Position numbers and translations under genes: made by a program. Below the pieces are notes generated by a model, which saw nothing but the letters and a program-made list of their open reading frames with translations, had not been told where the DNA came from and did no database searches. A DNA stretch of 64,000 bases from an archaeon (lineage in GTDB: Archaea > Nanobdellota > Nanobdellia > SCGC-AAA011-G17 > GW2011-AR17): positions 66,875-130,874 of the forward strand of contig JABHZQ010000023.1 in NCBI GenBank assembly GCA_018656555.1, given 5' to 3'. This document shows, piece by piece, positions 32,861-42,477 of the stretch (position 1 is the stretch's first letter; each line of letters begins with the position of its first letter).

Positions 32861-33886
32861 TTAAGTGGTTAGTTCTAACTCACAAGGGTCATCTGTAGTT
32901 GGTAGTTCTCCAAGATGGCTAAAGTCTCCATTATCTAAAGCCCAATGAGTCTCCAAACCATAACTTCCAGTCATATCAATTACTATTTCATCTGGAGTCA
33001 CATCTGTTAATCCAAAAGACTTAGTATATCCTGTACCTCCAGTCATCCAAATAAACAAATCTTCACTTCCAACATCTAAGGTTTGAGAGCCAAACCATTC
33101 TACAGAAGCCCCATCTTTATAGAATACAGTAACATATTCATAACTTGGATCTCCACCAAACATAGTTGCATCTCCATTATTGAACCACAACCAAATCTCA
33201 TCTGTATAAACACTTGTACCCATTGACACATCATATCTATATTCTGCCAAATAGATTCCCTCAGAAATATCTGCAACAATATGTAATGTATCTTCTGAAG
33301 TCAAACTAGGAGTCTCTGGTAGATGAGCAATATCTAGTTCATTATCAATCTCAAGTTCTAAATTTGCATCATCAAAAGTTGTAACGTTAATAAATCTTAA
33401 CTCAACTTTATCATTATTTCCATTTGTCATTGGTTGCCTTACATCAATATACATATTTATATTTGTATCAAGCTCCCAGTCACCAATACAATACTTATTC
33501 CTACACTCCTCACAAACTGGACATTCACATACTTCACCTTGACATTGCTGAAGCGCAACATCACAAATATCCAAGTCTTCATTAGAAGTATCTAAATCAA
33601 CTTCACAAATATCCAAATTATCATTAGCAGCAGCCAAACCAGACTGACAAATATCTAAATACATAGGACAATTCGCAGCAGGCACAAGTTCAGTAGCTTG
33701 AAACAAACACTTCTGAGTACATTGTCCTTTAGCAACTTTAAAGAAATTACACTTTGCCGAATCAATACAACCATCTCCATCTTCATCAACAACAACATTA
33801 CCAGTAATAAACTCAAAAACTCCTGCACTAGCAATAGAAATCATAAAAAGAGCAAGAATAATAGTAGTCAAAATAATTTTTTTCAT
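32861..33886 (-). CDS. Secreted protein with Cys-containing heptad-like repeats
   Basis: Signal peptide MKKIILTTIILALFMISIASAG; LDIC-containing repeats. GGAGGTG SD lies inside the upstream MEV codons, so the start is M6 (33886). Confidence 0.7.
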   Translation of the reverse strand: MKKIILTTIILALFMISIASAGVFEFITGNVVVDEDGDGCIDSAKCNFFKVAKGQCTQKCLFQATELVPAANCPMYLDICQSGLAAANDNLDICEVDLDTSNEDLDICDVALQQCQGEVCECPVCEECRNKYCIGDWELDTNINMYIDVRQPMTNGNNDKVELRFINVTTFDDANLELEIDNELDIAHLPETPSLTSEDTLHIVADISEGIYLAEYRYDVSMGTSVYTDEIWLWFNNGDATMFGGDPSYEYVTVFYKDGASVEWFGSQTLDVGSEDLFIWMTGGTGYTKSFGLTDVTPDEIVIDMTGSYGLETHWALDNGDFSHLGELPTTDDPCELELTT

Positions 33887-33961
33887 ATAATACACCTCCA
33901 TTAATAAGATCTAATAAGAATATATAGTATATAAAATTAACTAAAAAGAAAAAAAGAAATT

Positions 33962-34411
33962 TTACTCAGAACATTCACCAGATAATTCCTGTGTTCCAGC
34001 AAAGGTAAACTTAGTATTTCCTGCATCTAGGTTATAATACACTATAGTCACATCATATGCAAAACTATCACCTGTACTTTCACAAGCTTGTGCTACACCA
34101 ACAGATACCTCTGCACCAGGAGATAAACTAAAATTTGTAGTATTCACAACAGTACCAATTGTAACACTATCAATTACTAATGTATCCTCTTGGTTATTCT
34201 TAACACTAGTTTCTAAATAATCACCACTAACAGTGTTATAATAATCAAGTACACCTACTTCTGCAGTTGACCAATATGATTCTGATGCTTGTTGTTGTGC
34301 ATTTCCACCAATACCTGGAATACCACCTAAAACACCAATCACAATTAAAGCTATAACAATTACAATCGCAAGAATAATAAGATACTCTGTTGCACCCTGT
34401 CCTTTTTTCAT
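33962..34411 (-). CDS. Class III signal peptide major pilin-like protein
   Basis: MKKGQGATEYLIILAIVIVIALIVIGVLGGIPG: class III signal with GxxxEY; SD GGAGG upstream. Confidence 0.85.
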   Translation of the reverse strand: MKKGQGATEYLIILAIVIVIALIVIGVLGGIPGIGGNAQQQASESYWSTAEVGVLDYYNTVSGDYLETSVKNNQEDTLVIDSVTIGTVVNTTNFSLSPGAEVSVGVAQACESTGDSFAYDVTIVYYNLDAGNTKFTFAGTQELSGECSE

Positions 34412-34466
34412 AAATATACCTCCATCAATATTAAATTAATAGCATAATTTATTTATAAAGTTTTCT

Positions 34467-35432
34467 CTACAAAAACACATTTCCAACTAAATACCTTACT
34501 ACAAAAAACAAGATAACAGAACCAACAAAAATCAAAGGAAAATTTCTTAAGCCATACTTATAATCCCCTTCACTTATAGTACCCATCAAAGAACTAGCTA
34601 AAATAGAAGTAATCAGCAAAAACCCCACCGCAAAGTTTGAAAAAAACTCTGGAGTAATTGCAATAGAACTTATCAACCCCCCACCATCAACACTAGTAGA
34701 AGCATAAAGATCAGTAACCATAGCCAAAAATTGATAAGAAATACCTAATAAAAGAGGCCCACCCAAGATAACAGTAAACATAATGAACATTGAATAAGAT
34801 TTAGTATTAGTCAAAAGTTCTCTTTTCAGTTCTCTAGTCTCAGCCATATCAAAAGAAAGATGTTCTAACACATTAGCCAACTTTCCTCCTGCTTTCAAAG
34901 AACTAGTCAACAATTTCAAAGCCCTATCCAACATACCAGATTTAACATGATCTTTTATCCTCAAAAGAGAATCTCCAAAATTCTCAATACCCAAAGCCCT
35001 GGTTGTTGCATATTCTATTTCCTCTTTCAAAGGACCAAACTCTTCCCTAGCAGCTAATTTCAATGAATGGTAAGGTGTCATTCCAGCTCTTAGATTAGAA
35101 GCAACTAGTTGCAACATATCAGGTAAAGCATTTTCAATTCTCTCAGTTCTATCCTTTTGCTTATAGTAAATAGCCATGTACACAACAAAATGCATTAATA
35201 AAAATCCCAATATTGCTAAAGCAATAAATCCATAATTATAATCTCTAAAAAAAGCCCAAGGTACCAACAAAACAGCTAGCAAAACAAAAAATCCTAAAAC
35301 AAAAGAAGCACCCAACCAATAATCAACATGAGTCTTTTCTCCACCATAAACCAATTCTTTAGCTAATAAATTCTTATATTTATTAGGATAAAAATTTGCC
35401 AACCCCCGATAAAGTCTTCTCTTAAAATTCAT
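34467..35432 (-). CDS. Type II/IV secretion F-domain membrane platform protein (TadC/ArlJ-like)
   Basis: ENALPDMLQLVASNLRAGMTPYHSLKLAAREEFGPLKEEI...LLTSSLKAGGKLANVLEHLS. Confidence 0.85.
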   Translation of the reverse strand: MNFKRRLYRGLANFYPNKYKNLLAKELVYGGEKTHVDYWLGASFVLGFFVLLAVLLVPWAFFRDYNYGFIALAILGFLLMHFVVYMAIYYKQKDRTERIENALPDMLQLVASNLRAGMTPYHSLKLAAREEFGPLKEEIEYATTRALGIENFGDSLLRIKDHVKSGMLDRALKLLTSSLKAGGKLANVLEHLSFDMAETRELKRELLTNTKSYSMFIMFTVILGGPLLLGISYQFLAMVTDLYASTSVDGGGLISSIAITPEFFSNFAVGFLLITSILASSLMGTISEGDYKYGLRNFPLIFVGSVILFFVVRYLVGNVFL

Positions 35433-35433
35433 C

Positions 35434-36312
35434 TTAAAACTGTACTACTGGCCTCCTAGTTTTAATAAATCCAATAATCACAACCTGAACAAAAATAGCA
35501 ACAATCACTAAAAAGAAAAAAGTTCCAGCATTAACACCAAACCCAGCAAACCCACTTAAAACAACAAGCATAGTAACTCCTAAAGTAGGAATAGCCACAG
35601 CAAACAACATATAAATTAAAGCCCAAAGATTCAACTCTCTTGCATAATCTTTAATCTTAGACCTTTGATCTCTTGTTAAATCATCAATTATTGTTCTCAA
35701 GGCCCCCTTCAAACTAGCTCCTGCCTTTAAAGTATTAACCAACTGCCACAAACTCCTTCTAAGATATGCAGACCTTGTCCTAACTGCCATATTCTCCAAA
35801 GCCTTATCCATTGCAATTCCAGTATTAATCTCTTGAGCAGCAAGTTTAAACTCCTTACTCACTAAACCATACTTAGCATTTGCAATATTCACAAAAGCAT
35901 TATACAAAGAAACACCCGAACTAACTTGTAATAATAAGTCCTTCAAGGCATACAAAAGGGTCTTATCAACCTCTTCTGCCTTCTTACCAGCTAAAATCTT
36001 AGGATATCTCAACAAAACAATAAAAAACAACAAGCTCAAGCCTAAACCAATAGCCAATCCAAATACCAAAGATTGTACCAATTCCCTTCCAGCTATCTTA
36101 AAACTCAACAAAAATATCAAAACAAAAAATATTAAGAAATAAATAAATGAATTAAAAAAAGCAGCAGCAGCATAATGCTCAACCTTAAAATCTAAATCAG
36201 ATTCCTTCAAATCAAAATTAAGCCCAGAATGTAACTTACTCAAAAACTTCCCAATACCAAAAAAAGGCCTTACTACAGACTTTGAACTAGTCAACATCAA
36301 AGGAATTCTCAT
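35434..36312 (-). CDS. Type II/IV secretion F-domain membrane platform protein (TadC/ArlJ-like), second copy
   Basis: KTLLYALKDLLLQVSSGVSLYNAFVNIANAKYG...LVNTLKAGASLKGALRTIIDDL. Confidence 0.85.
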   Translation of the reverse strand: MRIPLMLTSSKSVVRPFFGIGKFLSKLHSGLNFDLKESDLDFKVEHYAAAAFFNSFIYFLIFFVLIFLLSFKIAGRELVQSLVFGLAIGLGLSLLFFIVLLRYPKILAGKKAEEVDKTLLYALKDLLLQVSSGVSLYNAFVNIANAKYGLVSKEFKLAAQEINTGIAMDKALENMAVRTRSAYLRRSLWQLVNTLKAGASLKGALRTIIDDLTRDQRSKIKDYARELNLWALIYMLFAVAIPTLGVTMLVVLSGFAGFGVNAGTFFFLVIVAIFVQVVIIGFIKTRRPVVQF

Positions 36313-36344
36313 AAATAAACATAAACTTAAAGAATTAATAAGTC

Positions 36345-37820
36345 TTACCCTTCTATTCTATCTAAGACTAACTTAGGATTTTTATAATACTGTTCCATTA
36401 TTTTACCTATCTCTTCAATATCTTTTTTCTTATTGTCTATCATCCATTGTATTATCCTTTCCTTATCCTTTAAATCAGCTTGAATCTCATCAATAGTCAT
36501 TCCAGTATGCAAGTTTAAATCCTCAAAAACCCTAGAACTCTGATCTACCTTTTCAACACTATCCCCTCTTGGTCTCCATCTAAATAAAGTACTAGTTTCT
36601 AAATCTTCAGAACTAACTAAAATCTCTGCAACCTCTAAAGTTCTTCTTATATTTCTTCTTCTATCTCTAAACTGGACAACAATCAAATGTAAACCTTGTA
36701 ATTCATTTTTAGGTATAGACATAGGTGGTTCCATCAACCTTCTCTTAATTTGTTCAACAGTATCAGCGTGCATAGTAGTTACAACAGAGTGTCCAGTGTG
36801 CATAGCCTCAAACATAGTTTCTGCTTGTTCCCTCCGCCTAACCTCTCCAACAATTATCCTATCTGGTCTCATCCTCAAAGAAGCAACCATCAAATCCAAC
36901 ATAGAAACTTCTCCTTGACCCTCTGGATTCTTCGCCCTAGAACTCATAGGAATCCAATTCCAATGCAAGGGTTCGGGTAAAGTAATCTCTCTAGTATCCT
37001 CAATACTCAAAACTCTTTGAAATGGTGGCATTAAAGCAGCCAATGCATTCATAAAACTTGTTTTACCAGAAGCTGTTCCACCAACAACCATAATATTCAT
37101 CTCATATTGAATACATAACCAAAGAAAAGCAACAATTTCTTTTGTTGTTGTACCATTCTCAATTAAAGAAATAATAGTCCAAGGACTTCTAGCAAATTTC
37201 CTTATTGTAATGGTATTTCCAAAAGTAGACACCGGAAACAAACTAGCAGCTACCCTATCTCCACTTAATAAATGTGCATCCATTAAAGGATTTAAAGTTG
37301 TAATTTCCCTATTGACTTTCCTACCAATCTGTGAAGCAAAATTATAAATTTCTTGTTCAGAATCTAATTTCTTTGTAGTCTTCAACCAACCATATTTTTT
37401 ATGATAAACTGCAAGAGGAGTACTTGAATTATTTATAGCAATCTCTTCTAAAAAATCATCAGCCAGAATAACCTCAACCCAACCCAACCCATACATATCA
37501 TGTAACAACATACCAGCCAAAACAGCTCGCTCTTCATTATTAACAGTGGGTAATTTTTCTTTTAATTTATCTTTTGCTTTCTCATAAAACTTTCCCTTCA
37601 AAGCATTTATCTTTCTAGGATCTGTAATCTCCTCAACAGAAATAGGAATCTCCTTAGCCATCTCCTCCCTCATCTCTTCCATTAAAGCACTAGTTCCCAC
37701 CTCTAACTCAGGAATAGTTAAATCATAAATCTGAACATTCTCATTATCATCATTAAAAATAACAACCTCTCCTACGACCCCATCAGCAGTTAGTTTATAC
37801 CTTTCTAATTCTTCTCTCAT
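36345..37820 (-). CDS. Type II/IV secretion ATPase (TadA/ArlI/GspE superfamily)
   Basis: Walker A GGTASGKTSFMN; RVLSIEDTREITLPE; RPDRIIVGEVRRREQAETMFEAMHTGHSVVTTMHAD. Confidence 0.95.
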   Translation of the reverse strand: MREELERYKLTADGVVGEVVIFNDDNENVQIYDLTIPELEVGTSALMEEMREEMAKEIPISVEEITDPRKINALKGKFYEKAKDKLKEKLPTVNNEERAVLAGMLLHDMYGLGWVEVILADDFLEEIAINNSSTPLAVYHKKYGWLKTTKKLDSEQEIYNFASQIGRKVNREITTLNPLMDAHLLSGDRVAASLFPVSTFGNTITIRKFARSPWTIISLIENGTTTKEIVAFLWLCIQYEMNIMVVGGTASGKTSFMNALAALMPPFQRVLSIEDTREITLPEPLHWNWIPMSSRAKNPEGQGEVSMLDLMVASLRMRPDRIIVGEVRRREQAETMFEAMHTGHSVVTTMHADTVEQIKRRLMEPPMSIPKNELQGLHLIVVQFRDRRRNIRRTLEVAEILVSSEDLETSTLFRWRPRGDSVEKVDQSSRVFEDLNLHTGMTIDEIQADLKDKERIIQWMIDNKKKDIEEIGKIMEQYYKNPKLVLDRIEG

Positions 37821-38653
37821 TGAATCAAACTCTCCTCTATCTCAAACAAGGATTCCTCCACCACATAAGTTCGACATTCAACACTATCCAATTCTGGGAC
37901 ATTACTACCTGGCCTAGCTGTGCTCTCTGTAACAGTTGAACTTAACCAAATACCAGAACTCTCCAAGTAGGTATAAATATTATCATCTTTTATTATAACT
38001 GTTGAATCAGATGTTCCCAAATATGTAACTAATTTTTCACTTGTGTCCAATATCCAATACTCTGTATTAAACCCAGATTTCATTGCATCACAATAATAAC
38101 TTCCTTCTCCTGAAAAAGCAACCTCCAACTCCACAACCTCTTCAACAAACGCCTCTTCAACCACTTCAACTTCTTCAACAACATCAGCAACCCCTTCAAT
38201 CTCAACATCACCAGATCCCGCATTCTGAATTAAACTTTTAATAAAAAAGATTCCCCCAATAACAATAATCAAAACCAATAAACCCAATAACACTTTTTTA
38301 TTTGTAAGAACTTTAAATATCTTATTACTACTCTTAGTTTTTTTAGTCTCTTCTTTTTTTGCACTACCTTTAATTCTCAAAACAACAGAACCAACAGGAG
38401 GATAATGAGTTTCAATCAAACCTTTCTTCTCTAAAATAGCAGCTAAATCTTCAATTTGATTAATATCTAAATTTAAAATATCTGGAACATCATCAATATC
38501 CACACTTTTAGAAGTCTGAATCAACTTTAACAATCTATCAATATCAGTTTTATATTTCTTCTTAGAGCTAACTTCTTTAGAACTATCTTTTAGAACTACC
38601 TTAGGTTTATCTTTATTATTTTCCTTATTAACTCCTTTTTCAAACAGTCCCAT
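37817..38653 (-). CDS. Winged-helix-like N-domain, single TM, extracellular C-domain protein
   Basis: TDIDRLLKLIQTSKSVDIDDVPDILNLDINQIEDLAAILEKKGLIETHYPPVGSVVLRIKG looks like a wHTH; TM VLLGLLVLIIVIGGIFFI; ATGA overlap with the ATPase gene. Confidence 0.65.
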   Translation of the reverse strand: MGLFEKGVNKENNKDKPKVVLKDSSKEVSSKKKYKTDIDRLLKLIQTSKSVDIDDVPDILNLDINQIEDLAAILEKKGLIETHYPPVGSVVLRIKGSAKKEETKKTKSSNKIFKVLTNKKVLLGLLVLIIVIGGIFFIKSLIQNAGSGDVEIEGVADVVEEVEVVEEAFVEEVVELEVAFSGEGSYYCDAMKSGFNTEYWILDTSEKLVTYLGTSDSTVIIKDDNIYTYLESSGIWLSSTVTESTARPGSNVPELDSVECRTYVVEESLFEIEESLIQ

Positions 38654-38685
38654 ATTAATATATAAACTAAATAGTTATTTAAAGT

Positions 38686-39387
38686 TTACTCAATCAGAAG
38701 AGAAGCAAGTTTTCTAAACTGTTTACTCAATCTAGCTCTTGGAAACAAAAGAACAAATGGTGTGGTCTGAGCCAAACTTTTCCCCATTCTTCTATTTTCC
38801 TGAAGAAAGGAAATAACTGGTATCCCCACAGTACCCTCAATATCCTCTCTAGATAATTCAAATTTCTTCCTTTTATACTTATTTACAACCAAACCCAAAA
38901 TAGGTTTTTTATAAGAAACAACCTCATTTACAGTCCCAACAGTGGTAGCAACAGTGGGATAATCTCCACTAGTAACAACCAAAAGATAATCCGAAGCCTC
39001 AATAGTAGCTTTTATCTCTGAATTCAAAGATGGAGAAGAATCAATCAAAATATAATCATATTTTTTCTTTAACCTACCAAGTTTGGACTTAAATTTTTTA
39101 TAATCTACCCTTCTTCTATAATTTAACCTTGCTGGAATTAAATGAAACTGGTCATCATACTCATAAATTGATTCTAAAATAGAACATTTTCCTTTCAAAA
39201 CCTCATGAATAGTCTTATCCACATCAGCAACACCCAAGTGTAATCCCAAATTAGGAGCAGAAAAATTAGCATCCACAACCAAAACCTTTTGATTATAATC
39301 TTTTGCTAAACTAGCACCAATATTACTAGTACAAGAAGTCTTTCCAACTCCCCCTTTAACAGAAATTATACCAATAACTTTTCCCAT
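38686..39387 (-). CDS. MinD/ParA-like deviant Walker A ATPase
   Basis: IGIISVKGGVGKTSCTSNIGASLA; KYDYILIDSSPSLN; D-D-A type VVDANFSAPNLGLHLG. Confidence 0.92.
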   Translation of the reverse strand: MGKVIGIISVKGGVGKTSCTSNIGASLAKDYNQKVLVVDANFSAPNLGLHLGVADVDKTIHEVLKGKCSILESIYEYDDQFHLIPARLNYRRRVDYKKFKSKLGRLKKKYDYILIDSSPSLNSEIKATIEASDYLLVVTSGDYPTVATTVGTVNEVVSYKKPILGLVVNKYKRKKFELSREDIEGTVGIPVISFLQENRRMGKSLAQTTPFVLLFPRARLSKQFRKLASLLIE

Positions 39388-39413
39388 ACTTACACTTAGA
39401 ATAAACTTACTTA

Positions 39414-40310
39414 TTAATTTTCGTATTTTTTAGTATTCTCTACTTTCTTCAATAATTTCTTCTTATCTAATTTCTCAATCTTTTTAGGTCTAAATTCACT
39501 AAATCCCAACATCTTTCTAGCCTCACTCTTTGAAAGAACTCCCTTCTCCATCAAACTCAAAACTTTATCTAACCTTTCCACATCATGATTATGTTCTTTA
39601 AGTGGCTCATGAACCTTCTTCATAACCTTCTTATAGACTTTAAAATCTGGAGACTTTACAAACTCCTCAACAATATCCTCTGGCATTTTACCTAAAAGAT
39701 CATCAGTTAATCTCAAAACCTTTTTCACATCAACAGTTAACACCTTAGGCATTTCCTCTTTAATCTCCTTCTTCAATTCTAGAAACTTCTCTTCCCTTTT
39801 CTTCAAATCATACGCATCATCAATATACTCTTGCAATTTTTCCTTATTAGTTTCTTTTACCTTCATCATATCTTTAACTCTACTCTCAATCTTTTCTTCT
39901 TCGGTAATTCTCTTTGTAGGAATAAAACCAAATAACTTTTTCTTACTCTCTCCATGTATTCTATCTAAAGCCAATCCTACTTCCTTCCTAGGCCATCCCT
40001 CTGAACTTAAAACCTCTTTAATATTCTCATCAGTATGCCCTTCATCAACAGCAGATCTTACAAAACCCAATAGTTCATTAAAAGCAGGTAAATTCTTTCT
40101 CTTTTTCTTAAACAAATCCCTACCAAAATAAATACCTACTCCCAAAATAATTAATCCACCAAAAACAACAGGAATAATCCACCATTTAAACCCTTCCTCT
40201 TCATATTCATAATTTCTCTCTATGTCATCAATAATCTCCACAGTAACATTATCTGCAGCACTAACAAGAGTAAAACTAAATAATATAATAAGTAATACTA
40301 ACCACCTCAT
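39414..40310 (-). CDS. Secreted/TM protein with long cytoplasmic helical domain
   Basis: Signal peptide, TM WWIIPVVFGGLIILGVGIYFG, then a basic cytoplasmic region with a UBA-like stretch FVRSAVDEGHTDENIKEVLSSEGWPRKEVGLALDRI. Confidence 0.65.
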   Translation of the reverse strand: MRWLVLLIILFSFTLVSAADNVTVEIIDDIERNYEYEEEGFKWWIIPVVFGGLIILGVGIYFGRDLFKKKRKNLPAFNELLGFVRSAVDEGHTDENIKEVLSSEGWPRKEVGLALDRIHGESKKKLFGFIPTKRITEEEKIESRVKDMMKVKETNKEKLQEYIDDAYDLKKREEKFLELKKEIKEEMPKVLTVDVKKVLRLTDDLLGKMPEDIVEEFVKSPDFKVYKKVMKKVHEPLKEHNHDVERLDKVLSLMEKGVLSKSEARKMLGFSEFRPKKIEKLDKKKLLKKVENTKKYEN

Positions 40311-40341
40311 ATTAAATTTTAATATATTTTAATATATAAAT

Positions 40342-41190
40342 TTATCCCTCAAACCCAACAATCTCTCCATAATGAACAATATCACTAATCCTTGGATCCA
40401 CATAAACACTACCCTCTGCCCCAAAAGCAATTGTTTCATTTAAATCCACCAAAGTATAAGTTAAATCATGAACAATAAAATCATAATCATAATTTATATG
40501 TAAGCTTCCATCTTGAGGATCATTCTCAAAATAAATATCCAAATCATCCCCAGTTAAAAAATTAACAGAAAATCTTGGATTATTTTGTTCTGGATTCTGT
40601 CTACTAGCAGCATCCAAAAGAGTAGCCCCATTTTTATCATAAACAGTAACTTGAATTAAAGGATTGGGTTCTCCATCATCAGCAGGTTCTATAGAATTAG
40701 TCCATTTAGAAACATTAAAAACAGTCATAGTCAAATTAACACCAATTATTAAATCAGGCCTATCTGTAACCACATAATAATCAGGACCATCCTGATAAGA
40801 AGTTATATTATATCCAGGAATAGCAAAAGAATATTCCAAATCTTCTAAATCTATAACTGCTCCCACTTCGCTACCATAAGTATCTTCAATAAATTCCTCA
40901 TAACCATCTAATGAAACACTATAATTTCTAGAGGTATTAAACAAATCATTAAATTGCATATAAATCAAACCACTTCCTCTTGTGATTGTTATCTCATCAA
41001 AATCAAATAATTCAAATACATCAGAAGCTATATCATCTACAATATAACTAATCTTATGAGCATTAGACAAATCAACAACAAGATTACTTTTATAACTAGA
41101 ATACCAATTAACATAAGCAATTGAAATAAATACTAAAGACACTAACATCAAAAGAGTAAATATTGTAAACAAAAACCCTTTTCTATTCAT
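40342..41190 (-). CDS. Pilin-like minor component
   Basis: MNRKGFLFTIFTLLMLVSLVFISIAYVNWY: short basic leader followed by a hydrophobic helix; inside the pilus operon. Confidence 0.65.
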   Translation of the reverse strand: MNRKGFLFTIFTLLMLVSLVFISIAYVNWYSSYKSNLVVDLSNAHKISYIVDDIASDVFELFDFDEITITRGSGLIYMQFNDLFNTSRNYSVSLDGYEEFIEDTYGSEVGAVIDLEDLEYSFAIPGYNITSYQDGPDYYVVTDRPDLIIGVNLTMTVFNVSKWTNSIEPADDGEPNPLIQVTVYDKNGATLLDAASRQNPEQNNPRFSVNFLTGDDLDIYFENDPQDGSLHINYDYDFIVHDLTYTLVDLNETIAFGAEGSVYVDPRISDIVHYGEIVGFEG

Positions 41191-41596
41191 AGTAAGCCTC
41201 CATTTTTACTAAATATACACTATCTTGAACAACGAAAGATCTTCTCACAACATCTTTCTCATCAGCCACCTCTTCACAACCCCTTTTCAAAAAACTAATT
41301 CCTAAATCAGTCATACTTGAATCATAAAAAGTAAGATTAAAACAAGTACTAGTTTTAGTATAATTTGCTAAGAAATTTAAAACTGATTCATTAGAACCAG
41401 TAACAACAGTATCTGCCAGATCTCCATTCTCTTCCATAACAGACACAACACTTCTTGAATATTCTAACAACTCATTATCGCCCATATCTCTAATATCTAC
41501 AAGATCAAAATAAAAAAATATAATTCCTAAAAGAATTATCGCTGTAAAGGTTGCAATAATTGCATCTAAAGTAAAAAACACTGCCCTCTTATCCAT
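41183..41596 (-). CDS. Pilin-like minor component
   Basis: MDKRAVFFTLDAIIATFTAIILLGIIFFYFDL. SD GGAGGTG places the start at 41596, not 41635. Confidence 0.7.
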   Translation of the reverse strand: MDKRAVFFTLDAIIATFTAIILLGIIFFYFDLVDIRDMGDNELLEYSRSVVSVMEENGDLADTVVTGSNESVLNFLANYTKTSTCFNLTFYDSSMTDLGISFLKRGCEEVADEKDVVRRSFVVQDSVYLVKMEAYYE

Positions 41597-42095
41597 CCCA
41601 CACCTCCATAACAACCTTAAAAACATCATCATCAATCATACAAACTCTCTCAATTCGAACAACTGCTTCTGCATTAGAAGGACTATCAATACCAAATCCA
41701 TAAATCTCTCCAGTCTGATTCAAAAAACTCAAATACATATCATACTTTCTAACACCCAAAGAAGATTTAATCTCTTCATAATAAGTAGCATTCCATTCAA
41801 CCAATTTATCGACCTTATCTCCATCTAAAACATAATCTCTTCCAGAAACTAAACCCAAAGAAGAAACTTCAAAAGAAGGAGAAACATACCAATTTCCTGG
41901 ATCTCCTGAAGTTGTAATCAACCCAACCATTGCATTCTGAGCAGCAAACTCCATATCTGCTCTAAGATCAATTATCTCACTTTTTGCCCTATAAAAATCC
42001 CACATAGTAATAGAAGCAACTAAAATAAAAATAAATACTGAAATTGCAATCAACATATCCCAAGAAAAAACCTGTCCTTTTTTATTCAAAAACAA
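41589..42095 (-). CDS. Pilin-like minor component
   Basis: MFLNKKGQVFSWDMLIAISVFIFILVASITMWDFY class III-like leader (KKGQ). Confidence 0.75.
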   Translation of the reverse strand: MFLNKKGQVFSWDMLIAISVFIFILVASITMWDFYRAKSEIIDLRADMEFAAQNAMVGLITTSGDPGNWYVSPSFEVSSLGLVSGRDYVLDGDKVDKLVEWNATYYEEIKSSLGVRKYDMYLSFLNQTGEIYGFGIDSPSNAEAVVRIERVCMIDDDVFKVVMEVWDG

Positions 42096-42477
42096 TCACC
42101 CCTCCAACATTTCTTATTAAATTCTCTCCTTTGTTCAAAACAGTTGTATCAAAATGCCTAGTTAACACCACAGCACTCTCTCTTTTATTCAATACTTCTA
42201 AAAAAACAGTTCCAGAATCATAAACAGTAAGATTATAATCTTGTGATTTTATTCTATCTGGTAAATAAATTGTTTTATTGGTACCTTCACCAGCAAGATA
42301 AACCTCATTAATTGCAATAGTTACCTCTTCAACTTGTTCTCTTGCTTCTAAAATAATTTCTTTATCATATCTCTCAATAAATCTATCCTTAACAACAAAT
42401 TCAAATAAAATTGCAAAAACAATTAACAAAACTGCAAGTACAATTAAAAAATCCACACTAATTTGTCCTCTTCTCAT
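42082..42477 (-). CDS. Class III signal peptide pilin-like protein
   Basis: MRRGQISVDFLIVLAVLLIVFAILFEFVVKDRF. Confidence 0.75.
   Translation of the reverse strand: MRRGQISVDFLIVLAVLLIVFAILFEFVVKDRFIERYDKEIILEAREQVEEVTIAINEVYLAGEGTNKTIYLPDRIKSQDYNLTVYDSGTVFLEVLNKRESAVVLTRHFDTTVLNKGENLIRNVGGVIVFE

Noticed and set aside
33530-33680. Possible CRISPR-like short spaced repeats (cacaaatatccaa)
   Set aside because: The repeats encode LDIC units in frame in a secreted protein; spacing and coding explain them. No CRISPR array or cas gene was seen in the window.
41597-41635. Upstream extension MMMMFLRLLWRCG of the ORF 41183-41635
   Set aside because: The SD GGAGGTG and pilin-like leader place the real start at 41596.
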